Positions 39,840-51,331 of a stretch of 51,439 bases of DNA are shown here, in pieces. How positions within the stretch are numbered: position 1 is the first letter of the stretch; every line of letters begins with the position of its first letter. This DNA is from Bacteroidetes bacterium OLB11 (GTDB lineage: Bacteria > Bacteroidota > Bacteroidia > Chitinophagales > Chitinophagaceae), in NCBI GenBank assembly GCA_001567165.1, contig LNFQ01000062.1, positions 1-51,439 on the forward strand. The letters are read 5' to 3'. The position numbers were made by a program, and so were the translations under genes. The notes beneath the pieces were generated by a model. That model saw only the letters and a program-made list of their open reading frames with translations. It was not told where the DNA came from and did no database searches.

Positions 39840-40508
39840 ATGGTAAAAAAATTACTTCACTTTTTTGTTGCATTTTTTCAAAGAAAAATTGCATTTGATT
39901 TCACGGTGTTGGGATTAAAACGGAATCGACTTTTTAAAATCCCACTCTATTCTAATTATATTCGAATTAGCAATTTTGAACTTGTTGTTCAAGAAATTCA
40001 AGAAAAAAACATTCAAGGTTCAGTAGCTGAAGTTGGCGTGTATCAAGGCGAATTTGCGAAATATATCAATTTGGCTTTCCCTCAAAAAACGTTTTATCTA
40101 TTTGACACTTTTCAAGGTTTTGACAAAAAAGATGTTCAGCACGAACAAGAAAAAAACTTTAGTACCGGTACCCAAAATTTTCAAAATACATCAATTGAAT
40201 GTGTGTTATCTAAAATGCCATTTCCTGAAAAATGTATTTTCAAAAAAGGGTATTTTCCCGATTCATTAGATGGACTTGAAGATACTTTTTGTTTTGTATC
40301 ATTAGACCCCGATTTATACAAACCAATTTATGATGGATTGAAATATTTTTACCCCAGATTACAAAAAGGCGGCTATATTTTTGTGCATGATTATAACAAT
40401 GAATATTACGCCGGTGCCAAACAAGCAGTCAGAGATTTCTGTCAAGAAAATCAAATTGCCTACATTCCTATTACAGATAGCTGGGGTACAGTTGTGATTG
40501 CAAAATAA
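39840..40508 (+). CDS. TylF/MycF-family O-methyltransferase
   Basis: A 222-residue SAM-dependent methyltransferase of the TylF (macrocin O-methyltransferase) family. The SAM-binding motif is GSVAEVGVYQGEFAKYI; the conserved post-motif FYLFDTFQGFD and the metal-binding region VSLDPDLYKPIYDGLKYFYPRL...GYIFVHDY are present, including the aspartates that bind magnesium in MycF. In Bacteroidota such enzymes often methylate sugars of surface glycans, but no glycan genes adjoin it, so the substrate is open. ATG 39840 is preferred to TTG 39834. Confidence 0.87.
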   Translation: MVKKLLHFFVAFFQRKIAFDFTVLGLKRNRLFKIPLYSNYIRISNFELVVQEIQEKNIQGSVAEVGVYQGEFAKYINLAFPQKTFYLFDTFQGFDKKDVQHEQEKNFSTGTQNFQNTSIECVLSKMPFPEKCIFKKGYFPDSLDGLEDTFCFVSLDPDLYKPIYDGLKYFYPRLQKGGYIFVHDYNNEYYAGAKQAVRDFCQENQIAYIPITDSWGTVVIAK

Positions 40509-40579
40509 TCTTTTCCAATTCACTTTTTTTAATAAAAATCAAGTAGAAATATTAACAGTAATTTGATATAAAAAAATAA

Positions 40580-40587
40580 TAGATTTG
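40580..40587 (+). promoter_or_regulatory. -7 promoter element of clpX
   Basis: TAGATTTG fits TAnnTTTG and ends five bases before the clpX ATG. Confidence 0.45.
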
Positions 40588-40592
40588 CAACC

Positions 40593-41849
40593 ATGTCAAA
40601 AGAAAAAAAACTACAATGCTCTTTTTGCTTAAAAGAAAATAGTGATGTTATAATGATAATCAGTGGTGCGAAAGCCAACATTTGTAATGAATGTATTGAA
40701 AATGCCGTTGCTATCATTGAACAAGAATTAGGTCCCAATTTTTTCAAAAATGATGAAGACAAAAAAGATAAAAAAGGAACTAAAAGTATCAAATTTTCAC
40801 TAAAACCAATTGATATAAAAACATACTTAGACCAATACGTAATCGGTCAAGATGAAGCAAAAAAAGTATTAAGTGTCGCCATTTATAATCACTATAAACG
40901 AATCAATCAAAAAGTATTGAATGAAGTAGAGATTGAAAAATCAAACATCATAATGATAGGCGAAACAGGCACAGGAAAAACATTGATGGCTAAGACAATT
41001 GCTCGTTTATTAAATGTCCCATTTGCTATCGCTGATGCTACCGTTTTTACAGAAGCGGGATATGTTGGCGAAGATGTGGAAAGCATTTTATCTCGATTAC
41101 TACAAGCTGCTGATTATAATGTTGAACAAGCAGAAAAAGGCATTGTATTTATTGATGAGATTGATAAAATAGGACGAAAAAGCGATAACCCTTCGATCAC
41201 AAGAGATGTAAGCGGCGAAGGCGTTCAACAAGCACTACTCAAACTTTTAGAAGGTTCAGATGTATTAGTGCCACCACAAGGAGGTCGTAAACATCCCGAC
41301 CAAAAAATGATTAAAATAAACACACAAAATATTTTGTTTATCTGTGGTGGAGCTTTTGAAGGTATTGATAAAGTAATTGCCAAACGCATCCAAACTTCTT
41401 CTATCGGATTTAAAAATACAAGTGAACAAGTACAACTCGAAAAAGACAATCTGATTCAATATGTGAATGCTCTTGACTTACGAAACTTTGGATTGATTCC
41501 TGAATTGCTAGGAAGGCTCCCTGTTGTTACATTCCTCAAATCGCTTGATGCTACTACATTAAGAAGAATATTGACCGAACCAAAAAATGCTTTGATAAAA
41601 CAATACACACAATTGTTTGAATATGAAAATATCAAATTGCATATTGAGCCGGAAGCACTCGATTATATTGTGCAAAAAGCTATTGAGTTTAAGTTAGGAA
41701 GTAGAGGCCTTAGAAGTATTTGTGAAATCTTGATGAACGATGCCATGTATGAAATGCCGGGTGGCAATCAGCATGAATTTACCATTACCAAAAAATATGC
41801 AGAAGAGAGAATCGAAAAATCAAAATATTCATACTTAAAAGTTGCTTAA
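40593..41849 (+). CDS. clpX: ClpX, ATP-binding subunit of ClpXP protease
   Basis: AAA+ unfoldase that feeds substrates to ClpP. The 418-residue protein begins with a zinc-binding domain (Cys9, Cys12, Cys31, Cys34 in CSFC and CNEC), then the AAA+ module with Walker A GETGTGKT (about residues 122-129), Walker [11 protein letters not shown], the pore loop YVGEDVES and the RKHPDQ loop, and sensor region [12 protein letters not shown]. It is intact. No clpP lies beside it. Confidence 0.98.
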   Translation: MSKEKKLQCSFCLKENSDVIMIISGAKANICNECIENAVAIIEQELGPNFFKNDEDKKDKKGTKSIKFSLKPIDIKTYLDQYVIGQDEAKKVLSVAIYNHYKRINQKVLNEVEIEKSNIIMIGETGTGKTLMAKTIARLLNVPFAIADATVFTEAGYVGEDVESILSRLLQAADYNVEQAEKGIVFIDEIDKIGRKSDNPSITRDVSGEGVQQALLKLLEGSDVLVPPQGGRKHPDQKMIKINTQNILFICGGAFEGIDKVIAKRIQTSSIGFKNTSEQVQLEKDNLIQYVNALDLRNFGLIPELLGRLPVVTFLKSLDATTLRRILTEPKNALIKQYTQLFEYENIKLHIEPEALDYIVQKAIEFKLGSRGLRSICEILMNDAMYEMPGGNQHEFTITKKYAEERIEKSKYSYLKVA

Positions 41850-41852
41850 TGC

Positions 41853-42393
41853 TTACTTTTTCCAAGTTGATTTAAAAGTTGCTTTGTATTTTTCAAAAGG
41901 AATCGATTTATGTTTATTCTCTGAAATATATTTAGATATCATTTCAAAAGTTGGCAAATCTAAATAACCCGGAACAGGCTGTGGGTTTGCAAAGCCTTCA
42001 TCAAAAAAGATACTGGTTGGATAGCTCAATTGTCCTTTTGTCCATTCCACTGCAAGTTCGTTTGTGCGACTATTTCCAGATAATCCGTATTGTTTTCCAT
42101 TAAACTGATATGGTTTTTTACTTTCAGCATCTAAATGAATACAATAATAATTTTCATTCATAAACGCAATTAATTCATTATTGGTAAATGTATTTTTTTC
42201 CATGACTTTACACCAATAACACCAATCAGTATAAATATCAACATACACCTTTTTGGGTTCAACTTTCATTTTTTCTTCAACTTGCTCTACCGTCATCCAA
42301 TTTATTTTTTGTTTACTAGATGATGATTTTTTTTTGTGCATTTGAAAGATAAGTAGCGAAAGCAATCATTAAAATAAAAAGGTATTTTTTCAT
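41853..42393 (-). CDS. Periplasmic thioredoxin-family protein, frameshift in the signal peptide
   Basis: An exported thioredoxin-fold protein of about 179 residues after repair. The signal peptide MKKYLFILMIAFATYLSNAQ is in one frame and the mature protein in another; an A9 run (plus strand T run near 42337-42345) has one base too many. The redox motif is TDWCYWCKVM, with cis-Pro in SYPTSIFF. The pattern VYVDIYTDWCYWCK is that of the DUF255/thioredoxin_7 group in Bacteroidota. It probably acts in periplasmic disulfide reduction. It converges with clpX with three bases between. Confidence 0.88.
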
Positions 42394-42492
42394 TCCTATA
42401 TCGTTTTTAAAAAATTAGAATTGTAAATTTGAAAATAGTTTAAAAGTGGTCGCAATATTAAATTAATTTTAGAATAATTAAAAAAATAAGTC

Positions 42493-43051
42493 ATGAAAAA
42501 AATAAGCGGTTGGAATTACAGGAGCATCAGGAGCCATCTATGCGAAAGCACTACTTCAAGCATTGCAAAAATCAGAACAAGTTGAATGTTGTATGGTGAT
42601 GTCAAACAATGCAAAAGATGTATGGAAATATGAATTGGGAGGTGAAGATTATCAATTTGAAAATATAAAACATTATGCTATAAATGATTATTTTTCGCCC
42701 ATTGCAAGCGGGAGCAGTCGATATGATGCCTTAGTCATTTGTCCTTGCAGCATGGGCACTTTAGGAAGAATTGCCAATGGAATTAGTGATAATTTAATCA
42801 CAAGAGCCGCCGATGTAATGCTGAAAGAAAAAAGAAAATTAATCTGTGTTGTGAGAGATTCTCCTTACAATTTAATTCACGTTCAAAATATGAAAACAAT
42901 CATTGAAGCAAGTGGAATAATTTGTCCTGCATCGCCTTCATTTTATTCACTTCCTCAATCAATTGATGAATTAATAATGACTATTGTTGAGAGAATTTTG
43001 AATCTTTTAGATATTCCGGCTAAAACATATCAATGGGGGGAAAATTTTTAA
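42493..43051 (+). CDS. ubiX: UbiX-like flavin prenyltransferase, one frameshift
   Basis: UbiX attaches a dimethylallyl group to FMN to make the prenylated flavin used by UbiD-type decarboxylases. The repaired protein is about 185 residues. The N-terminus GITGASGAIYAKALLQAL needs one base removed near 42504-42506 (ATAAGCGG to ATAGCGG); the rest is intact, including PIASGSSRYDALVICPCSMGTLGRIANGISDNLITRAADVMLKEKRKL and RDSPYNLIHVQNM. A UbiD partner is not in the window. It converges with the UbiA-family gene, four bases away. Confidence 0.92.
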
Positions 43052-43054
43052 ACC

Positions 43055-43962
43055 CTAAATAAAAATCATCGATACAATTCCAAACAATGTCACCCATTTA
43101 ATGTAGGTACTAATTTGATGAAATTCTTTAGAGTTTTTAGCATGATAGAGTTTTATCGAAATCAAAATCAATGGAACTAACACAGTCAAAAACAAAAACA
43201 AAGAAAGGATAACATTAAATGAAAAAAAATAAATGGATGTGAACACCAAAAAGAAGGAAACAATTAGTAATAAAAAATAAACAAAATTCTTTGCAAATTG
43301 AATACCGAACACCAAAGGAATTGTTTTGCAATGTTGAAAAGAATCCCCTTTAACATCTTCAATATCTTTGATAATTTCTCGAATAAGTGTAATAAAAAAA
43401 GAAAAAATAACATACACCCAAAACAATTTCACATGAGGAAAATCTAAATCAAAAATATTAAAAGCTGGTTCATAAGCCGCCACCACATACAAAGTGAGAG
43501 CTGTCAAAATTGCAATTGTCAAATTGCCAATAAATAATTTTCGCTTAAATGTGGTCGAATAAAAAACCAATAAAAAAATTGAAATCAATTGAAAACCCAC
43601 ATAACGCAATTGAAGATTTTTTATCGAAATATAGCTGCCAATGCCATCGCAATTATATTCAAGACAATATGCCAAATGATAACTTGCCGTCTTTTAAAAA
43701 CTTTTTCGATAGTCACCTTTTGAGGTTTATTAATAGCATCAATACTAATATCAAAATAATCATTAATAATATATCCGGCAGCGGCAATAAAAAATGTACT
43801 AAGGCACAATAACACAAAGTGAAAAGTTGGGAGCCTTACAGAAACAGCCTCACGACTAAGCACCGAATAAATGATAAAATAATAAGTAAAAAGCTGCGTC
43901 AAAACAACAAAAACAAGATTTGGGAATCTCACAAGCGTTAAAATAGCCTTTAATCGACTCAT
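43055..43962 (-). CDS. UbiA-family prenyltransferase (DGGGP-synthase-like), one frameshift
   Basis: An integral-membrane prenyltransferase of about 302 residues with eight to nine helices. The first Asp-rich motif is AAGYIINDYFDISIDAINKPQ and the second is IREIIKDIEDVKGD, which bind the prenyl diphosphate through magnesium. In Bacteroidota, UbiA proteins with the NDYFDxxxDxINKP form are commonly annotated as geranylgeranylglycerol-phosphate geranylgeranyltransferase, which adds the second chain of archaeal-type ether lipids. A quinone-type acceptor remains possible. One base is missing in the short T run near 43629. I chose ATG 43962 (MSRLKAILTLVRFPN). Confidence 0.82.
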
Positions 43963-44149
43963 ATAATGGCAAATATAGACAAATAGGGATAAAAATAAAA
44001 CCATCAAAAATGATGTTGCTCATGCTCACTAAATAATCAAAAAATAACAATCAAACGAAATGCATCAAACCTTTATAACTTGTGTAAAAAATGCTTTAAA
44101 TCTAGCTTAAAAATAACAAAAGTACTGCTCAAAATCACTTAAAATTGAT

Positions 44150-44157
44150 TAACTTTG
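44150..44157 (+). promoter_or_regulatory. -7 promoter element of gyrB
   Basis: TAACTTTG fits TAnnTTTG, about 70 bases before the gyrB ATG. The leader holds a small TTCTC/GAGAA hairpin. Confidence 0.5.
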
Positions 44158-44225
44158 TGCACCTTTTGAAACCCCTTCTCTTTGGAGAAATTTCTAATAA
44201 AATAAAATACAAAAATAATTTTTAA

Positions 44226-46190
<1,965 letters not shown>

Positions 46191-46249
46191 TAGAAATAAG
46201 AAAATTCATTTTTTTTAAATCCGTTTTTCGATTTCTAAAATAGAAAAAA

Positions 46250-46276
46250 ATACATTGAATATTTCATTCAATGTAT
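46250..46276 (-). terminator. Hairpin with minus-strand T run
   Basis: A perfect 10-bp stem (46250-46259 with 46267-46276, seven-base loop). On the minus strand it is followed by seven Ts, so it would end a transcript running leftwards; on the plus strand it could assist termination after gyrB. It stands 36 bases beyond the decayed minus-strand reading frame at 46312-46395. Confidence 0.65.
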
Positions 46277-46311
46277 CGTGGTGTTATTGAAATAAATTCA
46301 CTACTTTCAGT

Positions 46312-46395
46312 CTATCTCATAAGCACAGTACTTTCCTGCAAAGCCCCATCACCAAACGCTCTATACAAGCATATTCCGGGTAATGATAATGACAA
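46312..46395 (-). pseudogene. Possible remnant of a type IX secretion C-terminal domain
   Basis: The 326-base gap after gyrB holds a minus-strand frame of 27 codons reading LPGICLYRAFGDGALQES then TVLMR and a stop. It resembles the last strands of type A sorting domains (pattern GxYxYRxxxxG then a final strand ending in R or K). Upstream stops prevent any longer protein, and a terminator follows. A chance match cannot be excluded for so short a piece. Confidence 0.35.
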
Positions 46396-46517
46396 TTATC
46401 ATTCTGTCAATGCTTAAAAAATGTATTTATTTTTTCATTAAAACAAAAAAACTCTAAATAGGAATTTAAATCAGCAATCCATAATTTTCATAAGATAAAT
46501 GTGTATGGCTAGATATT

Positions 46518-46973
46518 TTATTGGATGTTTTCGATTTTTTCGATTTTTTTAATCATCATAAAATGAGGAATACCAACTTCGATAAACTCCTCTCCTGCTA
46601 CTTCATAGCCATTATTTTTATAAAAAGTAACTGCCGTTTTTCGAGCATGCAATTCGATTTGTTCATACTTATTTAATAAACAAAAATTTTCAGCATATCT
46701 GATAAGCATACTGCCAATTCCTTTTCGCTGAAAGTCACTATCCACAGCCATTTGTCTAAATTGTACTTGATGTTCATGTAATGGTTTTATCAAAATACAA
46801 GCAGCCACTACTTGCTTTATCATTGCAATTACAATAAATTGATGTTTTTCATCAGTCAAATCTTCATCATATAAACTCATACCAAGTGGACAACGCAAAA
46901 TTTTATTTCTCAACTCAACAACATCCTTGCACAAAGGAGAAGCATGATTGATAACCCTCATTTCGATATTCAT
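46518..46973 (-). CDS. GNAT-family N-acetyltransferase
   Basis: A 151-residue acetyltransferase of the GNAT fold. The acetyl-CoA-binding motif A is VQFRQMAVDSDFQRKGIGSMLIRYAE, and motif B follows as ELHARKTAVTFYKNNGYEVAGEEF. The N-terminal VIEL-like segment has VVELRNKILRCPLGM, like the ElaA/PhnO-type group. The acceptor is unknown. It lies nine bases after the PRPP-synthase-like gene and may be co-transcribed with it. Confidence 0.87.
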   Translation of the reverse strand: MNIEMRVINHASPLCKDVVELRNKILRCPLGMSLYDEDLTDEKHQFIVIAMIKQVVAACILIKPLHEHQVQFRQMAVDSDFQRKGIGSMLIRYAENFCLLNKYEQIELHARKTAVTFYKNNGYEVAGEEFIEVGIPHFMMIKKIEKIENIQ

Positions 46974-46982
46974 ATCAAAAAT

Positions 46983-47900
46983 TTAAATTGTTTTCAAACG
47001 CTCTTGAACCATCTGAGCAACAGATACCACATCAACAAAAGAATCTTGTAGCGTTATGCTATTCGGATGTGTATTCATACAGACTATTTTTTGAATCATT
47101 CCACATGTTTTAATGTTTTCAATCGCCTGATTAGTAAATAAACCATGAGTGGCAACTGCATAAATATCTTTTGCTTGTGCTTGTTTATACACTTCAGCTG
47201 CTTTAATGAGTGAAGAGCCTGTACGAATCATATCATCATAAATAATGACATTTTTATCTTTCACATCTGCATTAACGCCTGTGATTACTGTATCTTCGCC
47301 ACTTAGTCTTTTTTTGTAAACATAAGCCGAATTGACTTTCATTTCATTGGCTAAACTTTCAACCCACTTTGCACGACCGGCATCAGTTGAAGCTAAGATA
47401 AAATCGTTTCCGCATAAGTTTTTGCAGATTTTCATAATTTCATTTTTGCAGTACAAATGATAACAATGCACATTTTTTTCAAAATAATAGGGTATTCCTT
47501 CAGCATGTAAATCCATCAAAATAAAATGGTTGGACACACTTCCTGAAGGTATAGATGATAAAAGAGTTGCTCTAATTTTGGCTTTTACTACTTCACCTGC
47601 TTTGGTCGCCCTTTCCATGGTTGAATAGCCAAAGTAAGGAATCACAATCTTTAAAGAATGAGCTCCTAACTGAATGATTCCACTTGCCAAATCATAAAGT
47701 TCCATGGTGTCTTCTTCCGAAATTGTACCTCCAATTAGGATGATATTTTTCTGGCTCAATGAAGTGATAATTTGCGTATAACTTTCACCATCTGAAAATT
47801 TTTTTTCTACCAAATCTCCTTTTATATACTGATTGGTGGCTAACAATTCATTTTTTAGATAATCATATTTTTTAGTGGCAAAAAGAATGGGTTCATTCAT
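46983..47900 (-). CDS. Ribose-phosphate pyrophosphokinase-like protein
   Basis: A 305-residue protein of the PRPP synthetase family. The N-terminal part has VEKKFSDGESYTQI and IPYFGYSTMERATKAGEVVKAK, where canonical enzymes have a KDxxR-type flexible loop; the PRPP-binding loop is VIIYDDMIRTGSSLIKAA. MDLHAEGIPYYF and the ATHGLFT motif also match. The ATP-binding loop deviates from the usual form (no RQDRK-like segment), so it may be a divergent class or a paralogue with a changed role rather than the main Prs. The dnaA terminator separates it from dnaA upstream. Confidence 0.8.
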   Translation of the reverse strand: MNEPILFATKKYDYLKNELLATNQYIKGDLVEKKFSDGESYTQIITSLSQKNIILIGGTISEEDTMELYDLASGIIQLGAHSLKIVIPYFGYSTMERATKAGEVVKAKIRATLLSSIPSGSVSNHFILMDLHAEGIPYYFEKNVHCYHLYCKNEIMKICKNLCGNDFILASTDAGRAKWVESLANEMKVNSAYVYKKRLSGEDTVITGVNADVKDKNVIIYDDMIRTGSSLIKAAEVYKQAQAKDIYAVATHGLFTNQAIENIKTCGMIQKIVCMNTHPNSITLQDSFVDVVSVAQMVQERLKTI

Positions 47901-47920
47901 AACGATATATTTTTAAATTA

Positions 47921-47948
47921 AAAATCCTACATATTTCAGTAGGATTTT
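47921..47948 (-). terminator. Rho-independent terminator of dnaA
   Basis: A 10-bp stem (AAAATCCTAC at 47921-47930 with GTAGGATTTT at 47939-47948, eight-base loop) between dnaA and the next gene. On the minus strand it is followed by a T-rich run. Confidence 0.8.
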
Positions 47949-47958
47949 TTCAATTTAT

Positions 47959-49401
47959 TTAGATAGTTGCGAGTTGTACTTTTTGTTGCAAGTCCTTCAC
48001 TTGATCTCTGATTAAGGAATCGGTGTCCATCAAATTTTTCACGGTTTGACAACTATGAATTACCGTAGTGTGGTCGCGTCCTCCGAAGTGTTCTCCAATC
48101 GTTTTCAAAGAATTTTTGGTGTATTGTTTGGAAAGGAACATTGATATTTGTCTTGCTTGAACTATTTCTCTTTTTCTTGTTTTGGCTTGCAATTTATCAT
48201 AAGGAATTGCATAAAAATCACAGACCATTTTTTGAATATTTTCAATTGTCAATTCTTTCGTTGATGTTTTGACAATATTTTTCAATACTTTTTTGGCAAG
48301 TTCTAAATCAATTTCTTTTTTAACCAATGATGCATTTGCTAATAAAGAAATGAGGGCACCTTCCATTTCGCGAATATTATTCTGAACATTATAGGCAAGA
48401 TATTTCACAACTTCGACAGGGAGGTCCAAACCATCTCTTTTCATTTTGTGTTCAAGAATTTCTTTTCGAGTTTCAAAATCGGGCATTTGCAAGTCGGCAC
48501 ATAACCCCCAACGGAAGCGTGAAAGTAAACGTTCTTGCATTCCTTCCAAATCCTTTGGCGGCTTATCACTTGTCAAAATTAGTTGTTTTCCATTTTGATG
48601 GAGATGATTAAAAATAGAGAAGAAGGCATCTTGCGATTTTGCTGCTGGAATAAAGTAGTGAACATCATCAATGATTAAAACATCAATGAGCTGGTAGAAG
48701 TTGATAAAGTCATTGATTTCATTGTTTTTTGAATGTTCAATAAACTGGTGTATAAATTTTTCGGCACTGACATACAACACAGTTTTGTTAGGGTGTAGTC
48801 TTTTGGTTTCATTTCCGATTGCATGCACTAGGTGGGTTTTTCCAAGACCTGCTGCACTATAAATGACAAGCGGATTAAAGGCAGTGCCACCGGGTTTTTG
48901 AGAAACAGCAAGCCCTGCACTTCTAGCTAATTTGTTACATTCACCTTCTATAAAAGAGTCAAATGTGTTATTTGGATTGAGTTGTGGATCTATTTGTGAT
49001 CTTTTCAACCCAGGAATAACGAATGGGTTTTTGATGCCACTTTCATTTCTTCCTCCGAGGTGAATATCCACATAGTTATTTGATAGTTGAGCAGGTTGCT
49101 GATTACTAGCTGAAACCCTTACAGATGATGGATTGTTTTTAGTGCTAGCTTCCATCAAAATTAAGTATTCTAATTTTGCATCTTTTCCTAACTCTCTTTT
49201 GATTGTTTTGGCGATAAGTTCAACATAATTTTCTTCTAACCATTCATAAAAAAATTGGCTGGGAACTTCTATCACAAGCGTATTCCCTTCAAGTTTAACA
49301 GGTTTTATTGGTTCAAACCATGTGTTATAAGATTGCCAATGAATATTATCTTTTATAATTTTTAAGCAATTTTCCCATACTGTTTCATGTGTCTTTATCA
49401 T
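47959..49401 (-). CDS. dnaA: Chromosomal replication initiator protein DnaA
   Basis: Binds DnaA boxes at the origin and melts it. The 480-residue protein has domain I (WENCLKIIKDNIHWQSYNTWFEPI), a variable linker (about 95-150), the AAA+ domain with Walker A YSAAGLGKTHLVHAIG and Walker B VLIIDDVHYF, and the DNA-binding domain IV with the signature GGRDHTTVIHS. It is intact. Being next to gyrB in the same 5 kb is an origin-proximal arrangement in many bacteria, but I found no cluster of DnaA boxes in the short spaces around it. Confidence 0.97.
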   Translation of the reverse strand: MIKTHETVWENCLKIIKDNIHWQSYNTWFEPIKPVKLEGNTLVIEVPSQFFYEWLEENYVELIAKTIKRELGKDAKLEYLILMEASTKNNPSSVRVSASNQQPAQLSNNYVDIHLGGRNESGIKNPFVIPGLKRSQIDPQLNPNNTFDSFIEGECNKLARSAGLAVSQKPGGTAFNPLVIYSAAGLGKTHLVHAIGNETKRLHPNKTVLYVSAEKFIHQFIEHSKNNEINDFINFYQLIDVLIIDDVHYFIPAAKSQDAFFSIFNHLHQNGKQLILTSDKPPKDLEGMQERLLSRFRWGLCADLQMPDFETRKEILEHKMKRDGLDLPVEVVKYLAYNVQNNIREMEGALISLLANASLVKKEIDLELAKKVLKNIVKTSTKELTIENIQKMVCDFYAIPYDKLQAKTRKREIVQARQISMFLSKQYTKNSLKTIGEHFGGRDHTTVIHSCQTVKNLMDTDSLIRDQVKDLQQKVQLATI

Positions 49402-49535
49402 TTTAATAAGTTCCTATATTTTAAATATCTTTAAGTGAGTAATTTGTTAGTTTCTTTTTTGAAATACGATGAATTTATTCATTTTTATTTCCAACAACGA
49501 AAGTGGGAATTTTTTGTTGAAAAAAAAAAAAATTT

Positions 49536-50475
49536 TTATTCTATTGTATTTTTAATTTTTTTAGCAGTACTCCAAAAAGTAAAATTATTATTTTTTTCTT
49601 TATCAAATAGAACACTGATTTCGCCTAAGTTTATACCTGCCCACCCTACTTGGGTTACAATAATTTCTTTTTTATTTCGACTTTTTGTTATATAGGGCTT
49701 ATCTAAAAAAGTATGTGTGTGTCCACCTATTATCAAATTGATATTTTCACTCTCTTTTGCTAATATTTTATCCGACACTTTTTGCTCTTTGTATTCAAAC
49801 CCCAAATGGGATAAACAGATTACAAAATCGCATTTTTTTTTGATGTTTTAAAAAATAAGCTGTTTCATTAGCATGCGTTATCGGGTCGCGATATTGAATA
49901 TTGCCAAATAATCGATCAGGAACTAAGCCACTGAGCTCAACACCCACACCTAAAATTCCAATTTTGATTTTCCCTTTTTTGATAATCACATAAGGCTTCA
50001 CCAAAGTTTCTAAGGCCGTTCCTGAAAAATCATAATTACAATTGACAAAGTCAAAATCTGCAAATTGCATTTGACGCACTAAACCATCTATTCCATTATC
50101 AAAATCATGATTCCCAAGCGTTGCAGCTTCGTAGCCCAACAAGTTCATGGCTTTAATTTCGGGTTCTCCTTTAAAAAAATTAAAATAAGGTGTCCCTTGA
50201 AAAATATCACCAGCGTCTAACAAAAGCACATGTTCGTTTTCATTTCTAATCTTTGAAATCATTTTTTCTCTTGCTACAATTCCGCCCAATCCTTGATATT
50301 TACCTCCATCAAGTGGAAAAGGTTCTAAACGACTATGCACGTCATTGGTGTGCAAAATCTTTATCCATTGTGCTTTTCTTTGCTCTGCAAAAGTATCTAT
50401 TGGAAATTGAGAGGTCGCAAGCATGGTAGCCCCAATGGTAGCCTGTTTTAAAAATTTTCTTCTCGTGCTCATCAT
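49536..50475 (-). CDS. Tat-exported metallophosphatase (5'-nucleotidase N-domain), one frameshift
   Basis: The N-terminal catalytic domain of a UshA-like 5'-nucleotidase, about 312 residues after repair. The signal is of Tat type: STRRKFLKQATIGATMLA with the twin arginine. The metal and catalytic motifs are ILHTNDVHSR, LLDAGDIFQGTPYF, TLGNHDFDNG and GGHTHTF (His ligands). One extra base in an A9 run near 49841-49849 breaks the frame after PHLKHQKK-like sequence; the rest continues CDFVICLSHLGFEYK. The substrate-binding C-domain is encoded by the next gene, whose stop overlaps this start. Confidence 0.87.
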
Positions 50476-51263
50476 TTATGATTTATCGTGATTTGTGAAA
50501 AACTTGAAGGTTGGATAGTATGATATTTTCGGATATAATCGATCATTAAGTCTCGAATTAAAATTCCTGTAAATTCTTTTTTGGAATTGATTAAAAAATG
50601 GCATTGATCGCCTCCATTTGCAATATAATCATTGGTTGCTATTCGATACATCACACTATCTTGAATATTCAAAGCCGAATGTATTTCATCTTTTATTCGA
50701 GACTGAATGGAATCATGCTGAAACGAATTGACAACAATCGTATCATTTGTCATTTTCAAACACAAGGCATTTCTATAAAACATAGGCCAGCCTCCATTTT
50801 CACTAATTAAAGCGAGCCACTGTTTCAATTGCTGGCCTTTTACATCCACAATGACTAACTCATTTTCAAAAGGTAATAATTCAAAAATTTTTCCAATCGT
50901 AATATTTCCTTTTTTAAGTTCTGGAATTCGAATACCACCATAATTATAAATCACATTATCTGACGGGATATTGAGCTCAACCAATTTGTCAAACATGGCA
51001 TCTACTATCAAATTTCCCAAGCTCCCACCCGGTTTTTCCTTTTTAAAATCTCCCAGTGCCTTTCCAATATTTTGATTCATCATTTTTGAAAGACTATCCT
51101 TATAAGGTTTTAAAAATTGGGAAATTTCATTATTGGAATCGCTTTCTTTTTCATTACTTACCTTCAACAATTGTTCTTGATGAGAAATAGGCTGATAAGG
51201 TATTTTACATGAAGTAATTAAAAATATGAATATGAATATATAATAATGTGTATAAGATTTCAT
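50472..51263 (-). CDS. 5'-nucleotidase C-terminal domain lipoprotein
   Basis: A lipoprotein of about 263 residues that contains only the 5'-nucleotidase C-terminal domain, which supplies the nucleotide pocket. The signal peptide ends in a lipobox with Cys (FLITSCKIP). Family blocks are GGSLGNLIVDAM, YNYGGIRIPELKKGNITIGKIFELLPFENELVIVDVKG and RIATNDYIANGGDQCHFL. I chose ATG 51263 (MKSYTHYYIF); an ATG at 51317 would add a second hydrophobic stretch. It precedes the catalytic-domain gene with a four-base overlap, so the two parts probably work together on the cell envelope. Confidence 0.85.
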   Translation of the reverse strand: MKSYTHYYIFIFIFLITSCKIPYQPISHQEQLLKVSNEKESDSNNEISQFLKPYKDSLSKMMNQNIGKALGDFKKEKPGGSLGNLIVDAMFDKLVELNIPSDNVIYNYGGIRIPELKKGNITIGKIFELLPFENELVIVDVKGQQLKQWLALISENGGWPMFYRNALCLKMTNDTIVVNSFQHDSIQSRIKDEIHSALNIQDSVMYRIATNDYIANGGDQCHFLINSKKEFTGILIRDLMIDYIRKYHTIQPSSFSQITINHK

Positions 51264-51331
51264 TATTGAAAAGTCTATGATAATAAAAAAAAAAATTAAC
51301 TTTTGCTTTTGAAACAAAAATAATCATAATT

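Noticed and set aside
49402..49535. Origin of replication next to dnaA
   Set aside because: The space is AT-rich, but I found no cluster of DnaA boxes (TTATNCACA) here or beside gyrB; position alone is not enough.
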